DNA of 64,000 bases. Origin: Paraburkholderia phenoliruptrix (GTDB lineage Bacteria; Pseudomonadota; Gammaproteobacteria; Burkholderiales; Burkholderiaceae). Of the stretch, positions 56,241-64,000 are shown one piece after another. The position numbers were made by a program, and so were the translations under genes. Positions within the stretch are counted from its first letter, which is position 1, and every line of letters starts with the position of its first letter. The stretch spans positions 1 through 64,000 of the forward strand of contig NZ_JAEUAV010000014.1 in the NCBI RefSeq assembly GCF_019511605.1. The letters are read 5' to 3'. The notes under the pieces are model-generated. The model saw only the letters and a list, made by a program, of their open reading frames with translations. It made no database searches and was not told where the DNA came from.

Positions 56241-57992
56241 TCAGTCCAGCCGCAGCCTCGATTCCGCGTACGCGTACATCGGACGCCACAACAGGCGGTT
56301 GAACAGCGTCACGAACAGCGACATTACCGCGATCCCTACAATGATCTTCGGATAATCCCCTGCCGCCGTGGACTGCGCGATGTAGGCACCCAAGCCGTGC
56401 GCGACCACCTTGGTGTCGCCCCACTGCACGAATTCGGCGACGATGCTCGCGTTCCACGCGCCGCCCGACGCGGTGATCGCACCGGTCACGTAGTACGGGA
56501 AGATGCCCGGCAACATGGCCTGACGCCACCATTGCCAGCCGCGGATATGGAAATTCCTGGCCGCTTCGCGATAGTCGTTCGGATACGACGTCGCGCCGGC
56601 AATCACGTTGAACAGGATATACCACTGGGTGCCGAGCACGATCAGCGGCGAGAGCCACACGTCCGGATTCAGGTTGAAACGCACGATCGCGATGACGAAC
56701 ACCGGGAACAGCAGATTGGCCGGAAACGCGGCGAGAAACTGCGCGAGCGGCTGGATCTTCTCGGCGAGCGCCGGGCGCAGGCCGATCAGCACGCCGACCG
56801 GCACCCAGATCAGCGACGCCAGCGCGATCAGCAGCACCACGCGCAGCAGCGTGATGAGGCCAAGCAGAAACACGTGGCCCACTTCGTCGAGCGACACGCC
56901 GGTGCGCACGTAGATGAACACGCGATACACCACATAGACGGTGCCGATCAGCACGAGCGCGCCCCACACGATGTCGCCGACGCGCGAGCTCTTCTGGATC
57001 TGCGGAATCTGAAAGCGCGGCCCTTGCAGCGCGGGCATGCGCAACGGCACCCGCGCGGCCCTCGCGAACATCCAGCCAAGCGGCACCAGTAGCCGATGAA
57101 TCAGCCGCGTGCGGCGAATCAGGTCGAGCAGCCACGACTCGGGCGCGTCGCCGGAACTGGTGTTCTCCATGCGGAACTTGTCGGCCCAGGCCACCAGCGG
57201 GCGGAACAGGAACTGGTCGTACGCGAGAATCACGACGGTCATCGCGAGAATCACCCAGCCGATGGCATGCAGGTTCTTCTCGGTGATTGCCTGCGCCAGA
57301 TAGGCGCCTATGCCCGGCAGCGTGATGGTGCGGTTGCCCACGGTGATCGCCTCCGACGCGACCACGAAGAACCAGCCGCCGGACATCGACATCATCATGT
57401 TCCAGATGAGGCCGGGCATCGAGAACGGCACTTCGAGCTTCCAGAAGCGCTGCCACGACGTCAGGTGAAAGCCCCGCGAGACTTCGTCGAGATCGCGCGG
57501 CACCGTGCGCAGCGACTGATAGAAGCTGAACGTCATGTTCCAGGCCTGGCTCGTGAAGATCGCGAAGATCGCCGCGAGTTCGGCGCCCAGCACGCGCCCG
57601 GGAAACAGCGCGAGAAAGAACGTGACCGTAAAGGAGATGTAGCCGAGTACCGGCACCGACTGCAGGATGTCGAGAATCGGCACCAGTACCAGTCCCGCGC
57701 GGCGGCTTTTCGCGGCGAGCGTGCCGTAGACCAGCGTGAAGATCAGCGACGCGACCATGGCCGCGAGCATGCGCAGTGTCGTGCGCATCGCATACTCCGG
57801 CAGATTCGCCGGGTCGAGCGAGATCGTCTGGGTTTTCAGCGTGGACATCGGCGCGAGCGTCTCGTGAAAGCCGATCGCCGCCATCGCGATGATGCAGATG
57901 ATGAGCGGGAACGCAACAAAGTCCCAGCGATTGGGCAGCACCCGCCATGCCGACGCATTGGCGGTGCGCTTCAGGTCGAAGCTGAAGTCCAT
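56241..57992 (-). CDS. Fused double-domain ABC permease
   Basis: A 583-residue permease with two BPD_transp_1 domains in tandem, about 12 hydrophobic segments. Each half has the conserved EAA-like loop (for example EVSRGFHLTSWQRFWKLEVP and EAARNFHIRGWQWWRQAMLP). One chain replaces the usual permease dimer. The MDFSFDLK start is chosen because AAGGAG lies eight bases ahead; a GTG nine bases further upstream overlaps that site. No substrate-binding protein is encoded next to it. The substrate is unknown. Confidence 0.9.
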   Translation of the reverse strand: MDFSFDLKRTANASAWRVLPNRWDFVAFPLIICIIAMAAIGFHETLAPMSTLKTQTISLDPANLPEYAMRTTLRMLAAMVASLIFTLVYGTLAAKSRRAGLVLVPILDILQSVPVLGYISFTVTFFLALFPGRVLGAELAAIFAIFTSQAWNMTFSFYQSLRTVPRDLDEVSRGFHLTSWQRFWKLEVPFSMPGLIWNMMMSMSGGWFFVVASEAITVGNRTITLPGIGAYLAQAITEKNLHAIGWVILAMTVVILAYDQFLFRPLVAWADKFRMENTSSGDAPESWLLDLIRRTRLIHRLLVPLGWMFARAARVPLRMPALQGPRFQIPQIQKSSRVGDIVWGALVLIGTVYVVYRVFIYVRTGVSLDEVGHVFLLGLITLLRVVLLIALASLIWVPVGVLIGLRPALAEKIQPLAQFLAAFPANLLFPVFVIAIVRFNLNPDVWLSPLIVLGTQWYILFNVIAGATSYPNDYREAARNFHIRGWQWWRQAMLPGIFPYYVTGAITASGGAWNASIVAEFVQWGDTKVVAHGLGAYIAQSTAAGDYPKIIVGIAVMSLFVTLFNRLLWRPMYAYAESRLRLD

Positions 57993-58769
57993 CAGGCCCA
58001 CTCCTTGTCTACACAGGCGTTCGAACGCGCGAAGGAGGCGGCAATTGCCGCGCGGCGGTCTGAAGATCGGTCCGGAAAGCGGAAATCAGGCATGGCAAAA
58101 CGCGTAGGTGCGGTAAATCGTTAGCGTAGGAGACATCGGGACCGGCAATTGAAGCGCCGCGGGACGAGCCGCCCGGGACCTCGTTCGTCAAGCCAGAGTC
58201 CTGTCGCCGCAGGCGCCACCCGTAGGCTGGCGAGCTTTCCTTTGTTTTGGACGGCACGACACTACACCATCCTATGTTTCAGGCACAACCATTGATGGCA
58301 ATTCACCGCCTCTTGCAGCGGCCGGCTGACAACGGGCCCGCAATGACCTGACAGTGGCCTTCCGCCGAACACGGCTCACGATGCCGCAGGCTCGCTATCC
58401 TGGCACTGCCCTGCGTTCGCGCCGGCAAGCAGCTTGCGCCCCTACTGCAACGGTGCTGGCCGCCTTGCGCCAGCGGGCGACAACATCAAGAAACCAGCAC
58501 GGTTGCCGTTAAAAGCCTGATGGGTGCAGCCAATCTGAATTTGATGGCCCAATAACGCTGCCCCCTGGCCCCATGACGGTTAAAATTCTCAAAGATGCAC
58601 CTGTGCTGGTGGTTTACCCCGGCCCGCTGCGGGGGCTTGCCAGCGTGCGCTGCAATAACAACAGACAACCGAACGGCGCGACCCCGAGCGAAACGCGGGG
58701 CGACGTAGCGCCGCGGGGCTGCCACGAATAAGCTAGTTGCATGTCTCAGCCAGACGGATCAGAGGGTCG
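57993..58769. other. Divergent intergenic region between ABC permease and diguanylate cyclase
   Basis: About 770 bases with no convincing gene, including both leaders. I compared the sequence by eye with the c-di-GMP, guanidine (ykkC) and common metabolite riboswitch cores and saw no match. A few G+C hairpins occur (for example around 58616-58640). No promoter close to consensus was found. Confidence 0.4.
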
Positions 58770-60461
58770 ATGAACAGGACAACCTTGCGCCACGCAACGG
58801 GCCCGATCGGCTTCATGCTGATCGTACTGGCTTGCTGGTTCGTGGCCGGCATGGTCGCGGACCGGATGGTACAGCAAGAGCTCGCGGCGGCTTTGCACGC
58901 GCAACGTCAGATGGCCGCCTCGATCGTCGACAACATGGCAGAGGTGATCGCAAGCGACCTTGCGATGTCGCGGGCCATTCCCGCCACCTTGGCCGAGATG
59001 GACATGATCCAGCACGCGCTGGTGCAATCCCGGAATTATGCCGCGAACGGCGGGGCGACGGAACCCGCGCTGCGCGCCGCGTTGCTGAAAGACCCGCGCC
59101 TGAGCCCGGTAAGCACCTTCCTGCACCGCGCTCAAGGCTTCTCCGGACTCGATCAGGTATGGCTCGTGAATGCCAACGGCATCTGCGTGGCCTCGAGCGA
59201 TGTCGGCAGCGATCCACAGGCGCCGCGCAGCTCCTTCCTGGGCATCGACATGCGCGTGCGCGCCTATCTGGCCAAGGCGCTGCTCGGCGCGTTCTCGGAG
59301 ACCTATGGCGTGGGGCGCACGACCGGCGAACCGGGCATCTTCATCGCGGTGCCGGTCTACGCCGACGGCGAGCTGGCGGGCGCGGTCGTCGCCAAGGTAG
59401 GGATCGCGCGGCTGCGCCACTGGGTCGCGCATGCCGGCACGTTCGTGGCCGACGACAACGGCGTCATCATCATGGCGCACGACAGCAAGCTCGAAGGCCA
59501 CGCTCTGCCCAATTCACGCATCGCGAAGATGAGCGTCGCCGAGCGCACCGTGACCTATCGCCGCGACGGCTTCCCGGACATCCAGATCCGCGTCGATACC
59601 CAGGTGCGCGAACAGGCGCCGTGGGTGTCCGCCGCCACGGCCGGGCAGTTGTTCGGCTCCTCCGGGCAGCCGGGGCCGGCGCTGTATCAGACTCGCAGCG
59701 GCCTGAACTCCGGGCTCTCGGCGCATCTCGTGGAACCGCTTTCCGCCTGGCCCGAACTGCTGCGCAACCACAAGCGCGACCATCTGCTGGTGTTCCTGAC
59801 GCTGGCGGGCACCGTGGCGCTCGCATGGGTGATCACCGTGTCGTATGTGCGCGAGCGGCGCCATCATCGAGCCACGCGCGATCTCGCGGAGCAGTTGCAA
59901 TCGGCCAATACGCTGCTTTCGGCCGAGGCGCGGCACGACGCGCTGACGGGAGCGCTGTCGCGCCGCTATTTCCTCGACCTGCTGCGTCATGAAATCGACC
60001 GCGCGCATCTGGGCAACCAGCCGCTGTGCATGGCGATTGCCGACCTCGATCACTTCAAGCAGATCAACGACCGCTTCGGCCATGCCGCCGGCGACCGCGC
60101 GCTCGAACATTTCGTCGACACCTGCCGCGCGGAACTGCGCGGCGCCGACGCGATCGGCCGGCTCGGCGGTGAAGAATTCGGGCTGCTGCTGCCGGCCACC
60201 GACCTTGCCGGCGGCCGCGAAGTAGTCGAGCGTCTCCGTTTGCGTCTGAAAGCGGTGCCGTCGTCCAAACTGCCGGCCTCCGTGACGCTGAGCGTGAGCA
60301 TCGGCATTACCGAGCTTTCCGTCGACGACCTGCCGGAGCGGATCATGAGCCGCGCCGACATGGCGCTCTACGCGGCGAAAACCGGCGGGCGCGACCGCAC
60401 CGAAGCCCTGCCGCCCGACGACACCGCCCCGCCCGCGCGCACGGTCGCGAACGTCTGGTAG
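58770..60461 (+). CDS. Membrane diguanylate cyclase with Cache sensor
   Basis: A 563-residue inner-membrane protein. Helices near residues 8-30 and 335-355 bound a periplasmic dCache-type sensor, followed by a GGDEF domain. The active site is RLGGEEFGLLLP (GGEEF at about 466-470), so it should make c-di-GMP. RGAD at 457-460 sits five residues before GGEEF, the exact spacing of the RxxD inhibitory site, so product feedback is expected. There is no EAL domain. AGAGGG shortly precedes ATG 58770, chosen over an upstream TTG. Confidence 0.9.
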   Translation: MNRTTLRHATGPIGFMLIVLACWFVAGMVADRMVQQELAAALHAQRQMAASIVDNMAEVIASDLAMSRAIPATLAEMDMIQHALVQSRNYAANGGATEPALRAALLKDPRLSPVSTFLHRAQGFSGLDQVWLVNANGICVASSDVGSDPQAPRSSFLGIDMRVRAYLAKALLGAFSETYGVGRTTGEPGIFIAVPVYADGELAGAVVAKVGIARLRHWVAHAGTFVADDNGVIIMAHDSKLEGHALPNSRIAKMSVAERTVTYRRDGFPDIQIRVDTQVREQAPWVSAATAGQLFGSSGQPGPALYQTRSGLNSGLSAHLVEPLSAWPELLRNHKRDHLLVFLTLAGTVALAWVITVSYVRERRHHRATRDLAEQLQSANTLLSAEARHDALTGALSRRYFLDLLRHEIDRAHLGNQPLCMAIADLDHFKQINDRFGHAAGDRALEHFVDTCRAELRGADAIGRLGGEEFGLLLPATDLAGGREVVERLRLRLKAVPSSKLPASVTLSVSIGITELSVDDLPERIMSRADMALYAAKTGGRDRTEALPPDDTAPPARTVANVW

Positions 60462-60571
60462 CGAACGCCCCTTCTGACCCAACGCAAGCCACGACTTCGA
60501 GCCTTCCCGACGAGACAGGTATGATCGGCACTGACTTCGAGTTGTCGCTACCGCTTTAACGGGAGATTCGC

Positions 60572-60838
60572 ATGAAGGGAAATCTGGTCATTGTGTGCCG
60601 CGATCAGGATGCTGACGCGTTCGATCATTTGCTGGCCGAGTACGGCGCGTTTCAGACGCGACTGTCGTCCACCGCGTGGTATCTGAAGCTGGAGGTCGCG
60701 CCCGAAGTCATTCAGGAGGAGATCCTTGCGCGCCTCGGCAAATACACGACCCACTATATATTCGAGGCCGAAAGCGTGACGTGGAATACCGTGGATAGCG
60801 AAGCGGCAAACGCGCTGAACACGCTGTTCTCCGACTAA
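60572..60838 (+). CDS. Small protein, unknown function
   Basis: An 88-residue cytosolic protein with an alternating beta-alpha-beta look: NLVIVCRDQDADAFDHLLAE, then TRLSSTAWYLKLEVAPEVIQ and YIFEAESVTWN. The pattern suggests a small ferredoxin-like fold, as in Cas2- or SinR-like small proteins, but no CRISPR or toxin-antitoxin context is present, so this is only an idea. GGGAGATTCGC is a good ribosome binding site. It lies 110 bases after the diguanylate cyclase. Confidence 0.65.
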   Translation: MKGNLVIVCRDQDADAFDHLLAEYGAFQTRLSSTAWYLKLEVAPEVIQEEILARLGKYTTHYIFEAESVTWNTVDSEAANALNTLFSD

Positions 60839-60976
60839 CGCTGTGTGACCGGAGCGTTCTGCGGCTCAAGCGTTCTGCGACTGAAGCCAGGCCGTGGACC
60901 GCAAGCGGACATGCCGGCCGCCGCAAGAAACCCATAAGAAACCCGGGCACGGCGCAACACCGCGCCTGCCGTCCAC

Positions 60977-62293
60977 CTACCAGACGGTTTCCGACGCCGC
61001 CCGCGCCTGAGGCAGCGCGGAAAACGGAAAGCTCATGAGAACGCGCAAACCACGGCCTTCGTGGTTGCCTATCTCCCACTCGCCCCCGGCGCGCCGCACC
61101 AGCCGCTCGACAATGGCGAGGCCAAGACCGCTATGACCATTGCCGCCGCGCGCCGGATCGAGCCGCACGAAGGGCCGGCTTGCATTGACGAGGTCTTGTG
61201 CGGCGATGCCCTTGCCGTTGTCGCTCACTGACAGCGTGAAGCCCTGCGCGGTGCGCGCGGTGGCAACGACAATGGGCGGCGCACCGTACGCATGCGCGTT
61301 GTCAAGCAGGTTCGACAGAATCCGGTCTAGCGTGGCGGCGGGCAGCAAAAAGCCCGGGCCGGCGCGCAGATCGGTCTGCACGGTCGGGGCACCGGAGGCC
61401 ACCGCGCGATAGCTGCGCACCACCCGCTCGCATTGCGCGTCGACTTCGACGGCTTCGCTGCGGTCGGCACCGTCGTGCGCGAACACGAGGAATTGCTCGA
61501 CGATGTGGGTCATCGAATCGACATCGCGCACCACGCCGTCGCGCATCTTCGCTTCGTCCATCATCTCGGCGCGCAGCCGCAAGCGCGCAAGCGGCGTCTT
61601 CAGATCGTGCGCGACGCCCGCGAGCATTACCGCTCGGTCATTCTCGGTGCGCGCCACTTCCTGCACCATCTGATTGAAGCCATGTGTCAATTGGCGCAAC
61701 TCGCGCGGCCCGCGCTCGGGCACCGGCGGCACCGGCAGCCCGCGGCCGAAGCGCGCCACCGCCTGGGCGAGCGAGCGCAACGGCTGCTGCAGCGCCCATG
61801 CGGCAAAAAGCGCCGCCATTACCGCGAACGAGAAGATGATGACGAGCCACAGCACGGTGCGGTCGAGCGAGCGCGGCGGCCGCAGCGGCTGCACCGGCAC
61901 GACGATCCAGCTGCGGTCGGTGGGCGCGCGCACCCACAGTGTGGGCGGACGCCCCGGCAGGCCGACGCGCACCTGAGTGCCGGACGGCATACGGTCGCGT
62001 GCGTCTTCAATGAAACGCTCGAGCGGCGGCGGCATGTCCGACATTTCGGGCGGCACCTCGGGGCTCGTCGGGTCCACGAGTTTCACGCGCGACGGCAGCG
62101 GCTGGTCCGGATTGCGGGCCACGTGCTGGCGCACCGCATCGACGAGAAAAGTCGCTTCCTCGACGGCGTAGCGGGTTTGCAACTGGCTGCGCTCCAGACG
62201 CATGAGCGCATACCACGCGAAATGCGACAGCAGCAGCACCGCGACGACCAGCAACGCCAGCCGCCCAAACAGTGAATCAATGGGCCGGCGCAT
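60977..62293 (-). CDS. Sensor histidine kinase, EnvZ-like
   Basis: A 438-residue inner-membrane kinase. Helices at about 10-30 and 145-170 enclose a periplasmic loop rich in Pro. A HAMP linker leads to the H-box with His229 (VAHDLKTPLARLRLR), and the ATPase has LSNLLDNAHAYG, DNGKGI and GLGLAIVERLV. It is EnvZ/CpxA-like in layout. Its start overlaps the regulator gene by 17 bases, so the two are translationally coupled. It should phosphorylate that regulator. Confidence 0.92.
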   Translation of the reverse strand: MRRPIDSLFGRLALLVVAVLLLSHFAWYALMRLERSQLQTRYAVEEATFLVDAVRQHVARNPDQPLPSRVKLVDPTSPEVPPEMSDMPPPLERFIEDARDRMPSGTQVRVGLPGRPPTLWVRAPTDRSWIVVPVQPLRPPRSLDRTVLWLVIIFSFAVMAALFAAWALQQPLRSLAQAVARFGRGLPVPPVPERGPRELRQLTHGFNQMVQEVARTENDRAVMLAGVAHDLKTPLARLRLRAEMMDEAKMRDGVVRDVDSMTHIVEQFLVFAHDGADRSEAVEVDAQCERVVRSYRAVASGAPTVQTDLRAGPGFLLPAATLDRILSNLLDNAHAYGAPPIVVATARTAQGFTLSVSDNGKGIAAQDLVNASRPFVRLDPARGGNGHSGLGLAIVERLVRRAGGEWEIGNHEGRGLRVLMSFPFSALPQARAASETVW

Positions 62294-63002
62294 GCTGTTC
62301 GCCGTCGGGCACGAACACGTAGCCCCGCCCGCGCACTGTCTGAATGAAGCGCGGCGTGGACGGATCCGTTTCGAGAATGCGGCGCAGGCGCCATACCTGA
62401 ACGTCGATGCCGCGGTCGGTGCCGTCGTATTCGGGACCGTGCAGCAGCTCGAGCAGACGCTCGCGCGTCAGCGTGCGCATAGGGTGATTGACGAAAATCT
62501 TGAGCAGCGCGAACTCGCTGCCTGACAGCGTGAGCGGTTTGTCTTCCAGATGCAGCGTGCGCGACTGGAAGTCCAGCGTGAAGCGGCCAAAGCTGAACGG
62601 CTCGCGCTGCTCGGGCGCGGCCGCCGAGGGCAGCGTGCGGCGCCGGCGCAGCACCGCCTGCACGCGCGCGAGCAGCTCGCGCGGGTTGAACGGTTTGCCG
62701 AGGTAGTCGTCCGCGCCCAGTTCGAGACCGACGATGCGGTCGACGTCGTCCGCGCGCGCGGTCAGCATGATGACGGGGATATCGTCGCCCGACGCGCGCA
62801 GCTTGCGCAATGCGGTGAGCCCGTCCACGCCCGGCATCATCAGATCGAGCACGATCAGATCGGGACGCTCGCGCTCCAGCCTGCGCTCGAGCGAGCCCGC
62901 GTCGTGCAGCACCGAAACCTCGATACCCTGGCGGGCCAGATAGTCGCGCAGCAGATCGCGCAATTCGACGTCGTCGTCGACAACAAGTATTTGAGTAGCC
63001 AT
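62277..63002 (-). CDS. ompR: OmpR-family response regulator
   Basis: A 241-residue OmpR/PhoB-type regulator. The receiver carries Asp53 (LIVLDLMMPGVDG) and GADDYLGKPFNPRELLARV. The winged helix ends in YVFVPDG, a close match to OmpR itself. It pairs with the overlapping kinase gene. Two direct-repeat boxes at 63058-63101, one on each strand, sit between this gene and the divergent Spy-like gene, and fit autoregulation plus control of that gene. OmpR versus CpxR naming cannot be settled from sequence alone. Confidence 0.88.
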   Translation of the reverse strand: MATQILVVDDDVELRDLLRDYLARQGIEVSVLHDAGSLERRLERERPDLIVLDLMMPGVDGLTALRKLRASGDDIPVIMLTARADDVDRIVGLELGADDYLGKPFNPRELLARVQAVLRRRRTLPSAAAPEQREPFSFGRFTLDFQSRTLHLEDKPLTLSGSEFALLKIFVNHPMRTLTRERLLELLHGPEYDGTDRGIDVQVWRLRRILETDPSTPRFIQTVRGRGYVFVPDGEQHAPAH

Positions 63003-63057
63003 GAATGAAGTTTAACGCGCGGCACGGGCCGTTTTCGATTTCAAGCCGGCCTCAAGG

Positions 63058-63101
63058 GTTACTGGGTGTTACGGTGAAAGCTGCGCGTAATGGGCCGTAA
63101 T
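63058..63101. promoter_or_regulatory. Two OmpR/CpxR-type direct-repeat boxes
   Basis: GTTAC-N5-GTTAC at 63058-63072 reads GTAAC-N5-GTAAC on the minus strand. GTAAT-N5-GTAAT at 63087-63101 reads on the plus strand. Each copy is spaced exactly 10 bases start to start, as in the known CpxR box GTAAA-N5-GTAAA and in tandem OmpR half-sites. One box faces each of the divergent genes. Confidence 0.65.
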
Positions 63102-63220
63102 AGCGGCGCGAGGCCGCGTAACACAGGGACCGGCGCAGTTCTCTACGCTGTGTCTTACCGAATGCAGGCCGCCGTTTGGATCGGATGCATCGTCGGCTAT
63201 TCCATTACAAGGAGCCTTAT

Positions 63221-63763
63221 ATGTCCACCAGAAAAATCTCGCGCGCCCTCGCCGTTGCCGCTACCGCTCTCGCCATTGGCGCGGGCGCGGCCTATGCCGC
63301 CCAACCCGCTCACGAGGGCCCGGGCGGCCCGGGCGGCCCCGGCGGTTGGCATGGCCATTTCATGAAGGAGCTCACGCAACTGCACGACCAGTTGAAGCTG
63401 AACGCGGATCAGGAAAAGCAGTGGCAAGCCGCGCTCGACACGATGAAGCAGGGCCATGAAGCCATGCGCGCCAATCACGAGCAGATGAAAAACCAGTTCA
63501 AGGCCGCGCAGCAGCAGCCGATTCTGGATCTGAACGCGATGGCCGCCGCTCATCAGCAGATCGAACAGAAAGACGCGCAGTTGCGTCAGCAAACCACGGA
63601 CGCCTGGCTCAAGTTCTATAACGGCCTGAACGACCAGCAGAAGACGACCGTCAGCACCGCGCTCAAGCAGCGCTTTGCAAAGATGGAGTCGCGTCACGAG
63701 AAGATGCGCGAGCGCTGGCAGCAACATCATGGCGCGGCGCCGGCACCTGCCGCGAGTCAGTGA
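63221..63763 (+). CDS. Spy/CpxP-like periplasmic protein
   Basis: A 180-residue periplasmic protein. Signal peptide residues 1-26 (cleavage near AAYAAQ), then a Gly/Pro/His linker, then helical segments rich in Gln, Lys and His with LNADQEKQWQAALDTM and LNDQQKTTVSTALKQR. These match the LTxxQ pattern of Spy and CpxP, chaperones or sensors of envelope stress. AAGGAG fixes the ATG. It diverges from the two-component genes and is the likely target of that regulator. Confidence 0.88.
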   Translation: MSTRKISRALAVAATALAIGAGAAYAAQPAHEGPGGPGGPGGWHGHFMKELTQLHDQLKLNADQEKQWQAALDTMKQGHEAMRANHEQMKNQFKAAQQQPILDLNAMAAAHQQIEQKDAQLRQQTTDAWLKFYNGLNDQQKTTVSTALKQRFAKMESRHEKMRERWQQHHGAAPAPAASQ

Positions 63764-63880
63764 GCGGAAAGGCGGGGTGCGCTGACGGGCGCTGACACTT
63801 GCTGAAAGTGGCGGCGCGCTGCATGCTCCGCCGCCTGCCTTGGTCCAGCGCGGCTGGCATCGCTTGCCTTCGCAAAACAG

Positions 63881-63913
63881 AAACGCCACGGAGAGGCCTC
63901 CGTGGCGTTTTTT
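63881..63913 (+). terminator. Intrinsic terminator after the Spy-like gene
   Basis: A perfect 13-bp stem (63881-63893 with 63898-63910, four-base loop) runs into a T-tract. It is a strong Rho-independent terminator about 118 bases past the Spy-like stop. Confidence 0.85.
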
Positions 63914-63971
63914 ATTGGGCCGCTTGTGGCTCCGCTCTTCCGCCTGTCGGTCAAGCGGCGGGGAAAGTGGT

Positions 63972-63995
63972 GGGTTAAGCGGCGGGTTAAGCGGC
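63972..63995. repeat. 12-bp tandem repeat at the window edge
   Basis: Two exact copies of gggttaagcggc followed by a third, interrupted start, and a related aagcggcgggg just before. The run may continue past the window. Confidence 0.6.
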
Positions 63996-64000
63996 GAGTC

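Noticed and set aside
54789-57092. Large plus-strand open frame opposite the ABC importer genes
   Set aside because: It is the antisense of clear ABC ATPase and permease genes, and shows no motif.
58009-58257. 82-codon minus-strand ORF upstream of the permease
   Set aside because: No ribosome binding site or protein-like pattern; it lies in the leader of the ABC operon.
58002-58769. Possible c-di-GMP or guanidine riboswitch in the divergent gap
   Set aside because: The conserved core sequences of GEMM and ykkC riboswitches do not appear on either strand.

Overview
The window reads as chromosomal DNA of a high-GC betaproteobacterium, most likely Burkholderia sensu lato and probably Paraburkholderia. 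This rests on gene content and protein style rather than a database match: a DUF3311/MctP-type symporter pair, parE-parC, a Uup-type ABC-F ATPase, an OmpR/EnvZ-type pair, otsA, and many small Burkholderiales-style hypotheticals. Most of it is stable core genome. The only parts that look rearranged are the dcm-to-vsr interval (38.4-44.5 kb) and possibly the stretch after the tRNA-Arg.

Layout. 0.2-7.2 kb: a PhnB-like VOC protein, an FUSC membrane protein, the symporter pair, an overlapping minus-strand set ubiC / deoxyinosine glycosylase / spermidine-synthase-like protein, and an OmpA-type lipoprotein. 7.2-11.4 kb: two adjacent TPR-glycosyltransferase fusions and a small repeat-containing protein behind a near-consensus promoter. 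11.6-19.2 kb: htpG with a sigma-32-like promoter and a repeat-filled leader, then a MocR-type regulator divergent from a VOC / aminotransferase / RidA / PhzF series. 19.8-32.4 kb: a GGDEF-EAL protein, a chromate-type transporter, parC, parE, uup, a DUF4399-like protein and rubredoxin. 33.4-38.1 kb: tRNA-Arg(CCT) with terminator, an acyltransferase, a YoaK-like protein, a GST and small stress-type proteins.

38.4-44.5 kb holds a Dcm-type cytosine methyltransferase and a Vsr mismatch endonuclease. They are separated by about 4.4 kb containing a permease fragment, an intact LysR gene, a frameshifted LysR gene and small genes. vsr seems to be translated through a 20-codon leader ORF. 44.7-54.6 kb carries a YbhB-like protein, a DHA2-type exporter, otsA, two sigma-54 activators without visible kinases, a DUF883 protein and a pair of paralogous, translationally coupled lipoproteins. 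54.8-58.0 kb is an ABC importer with a fused double permease and no binding protein. 58.8-63.8 kb has a diguanylate cyclase, an EnvZ/OmpR-type two-component system, and a divergent Spy/CpxP-like periplasmic protein. Between the last two lie two direct-repeat boxes of OmpR/CpxR type.

No CRISPR array, insertion sequence, integrase or phage module was seen. The most interesting signals are regulatory: the paired direct repeats at 63.06-63.10 kb, the vsr leader ORF, the htpG promoter and repeats, a hairpin-plus-U-tract just ahead of the exported-protein gene at 43.03 kb, and short tandem repeats in several intergenic regions.
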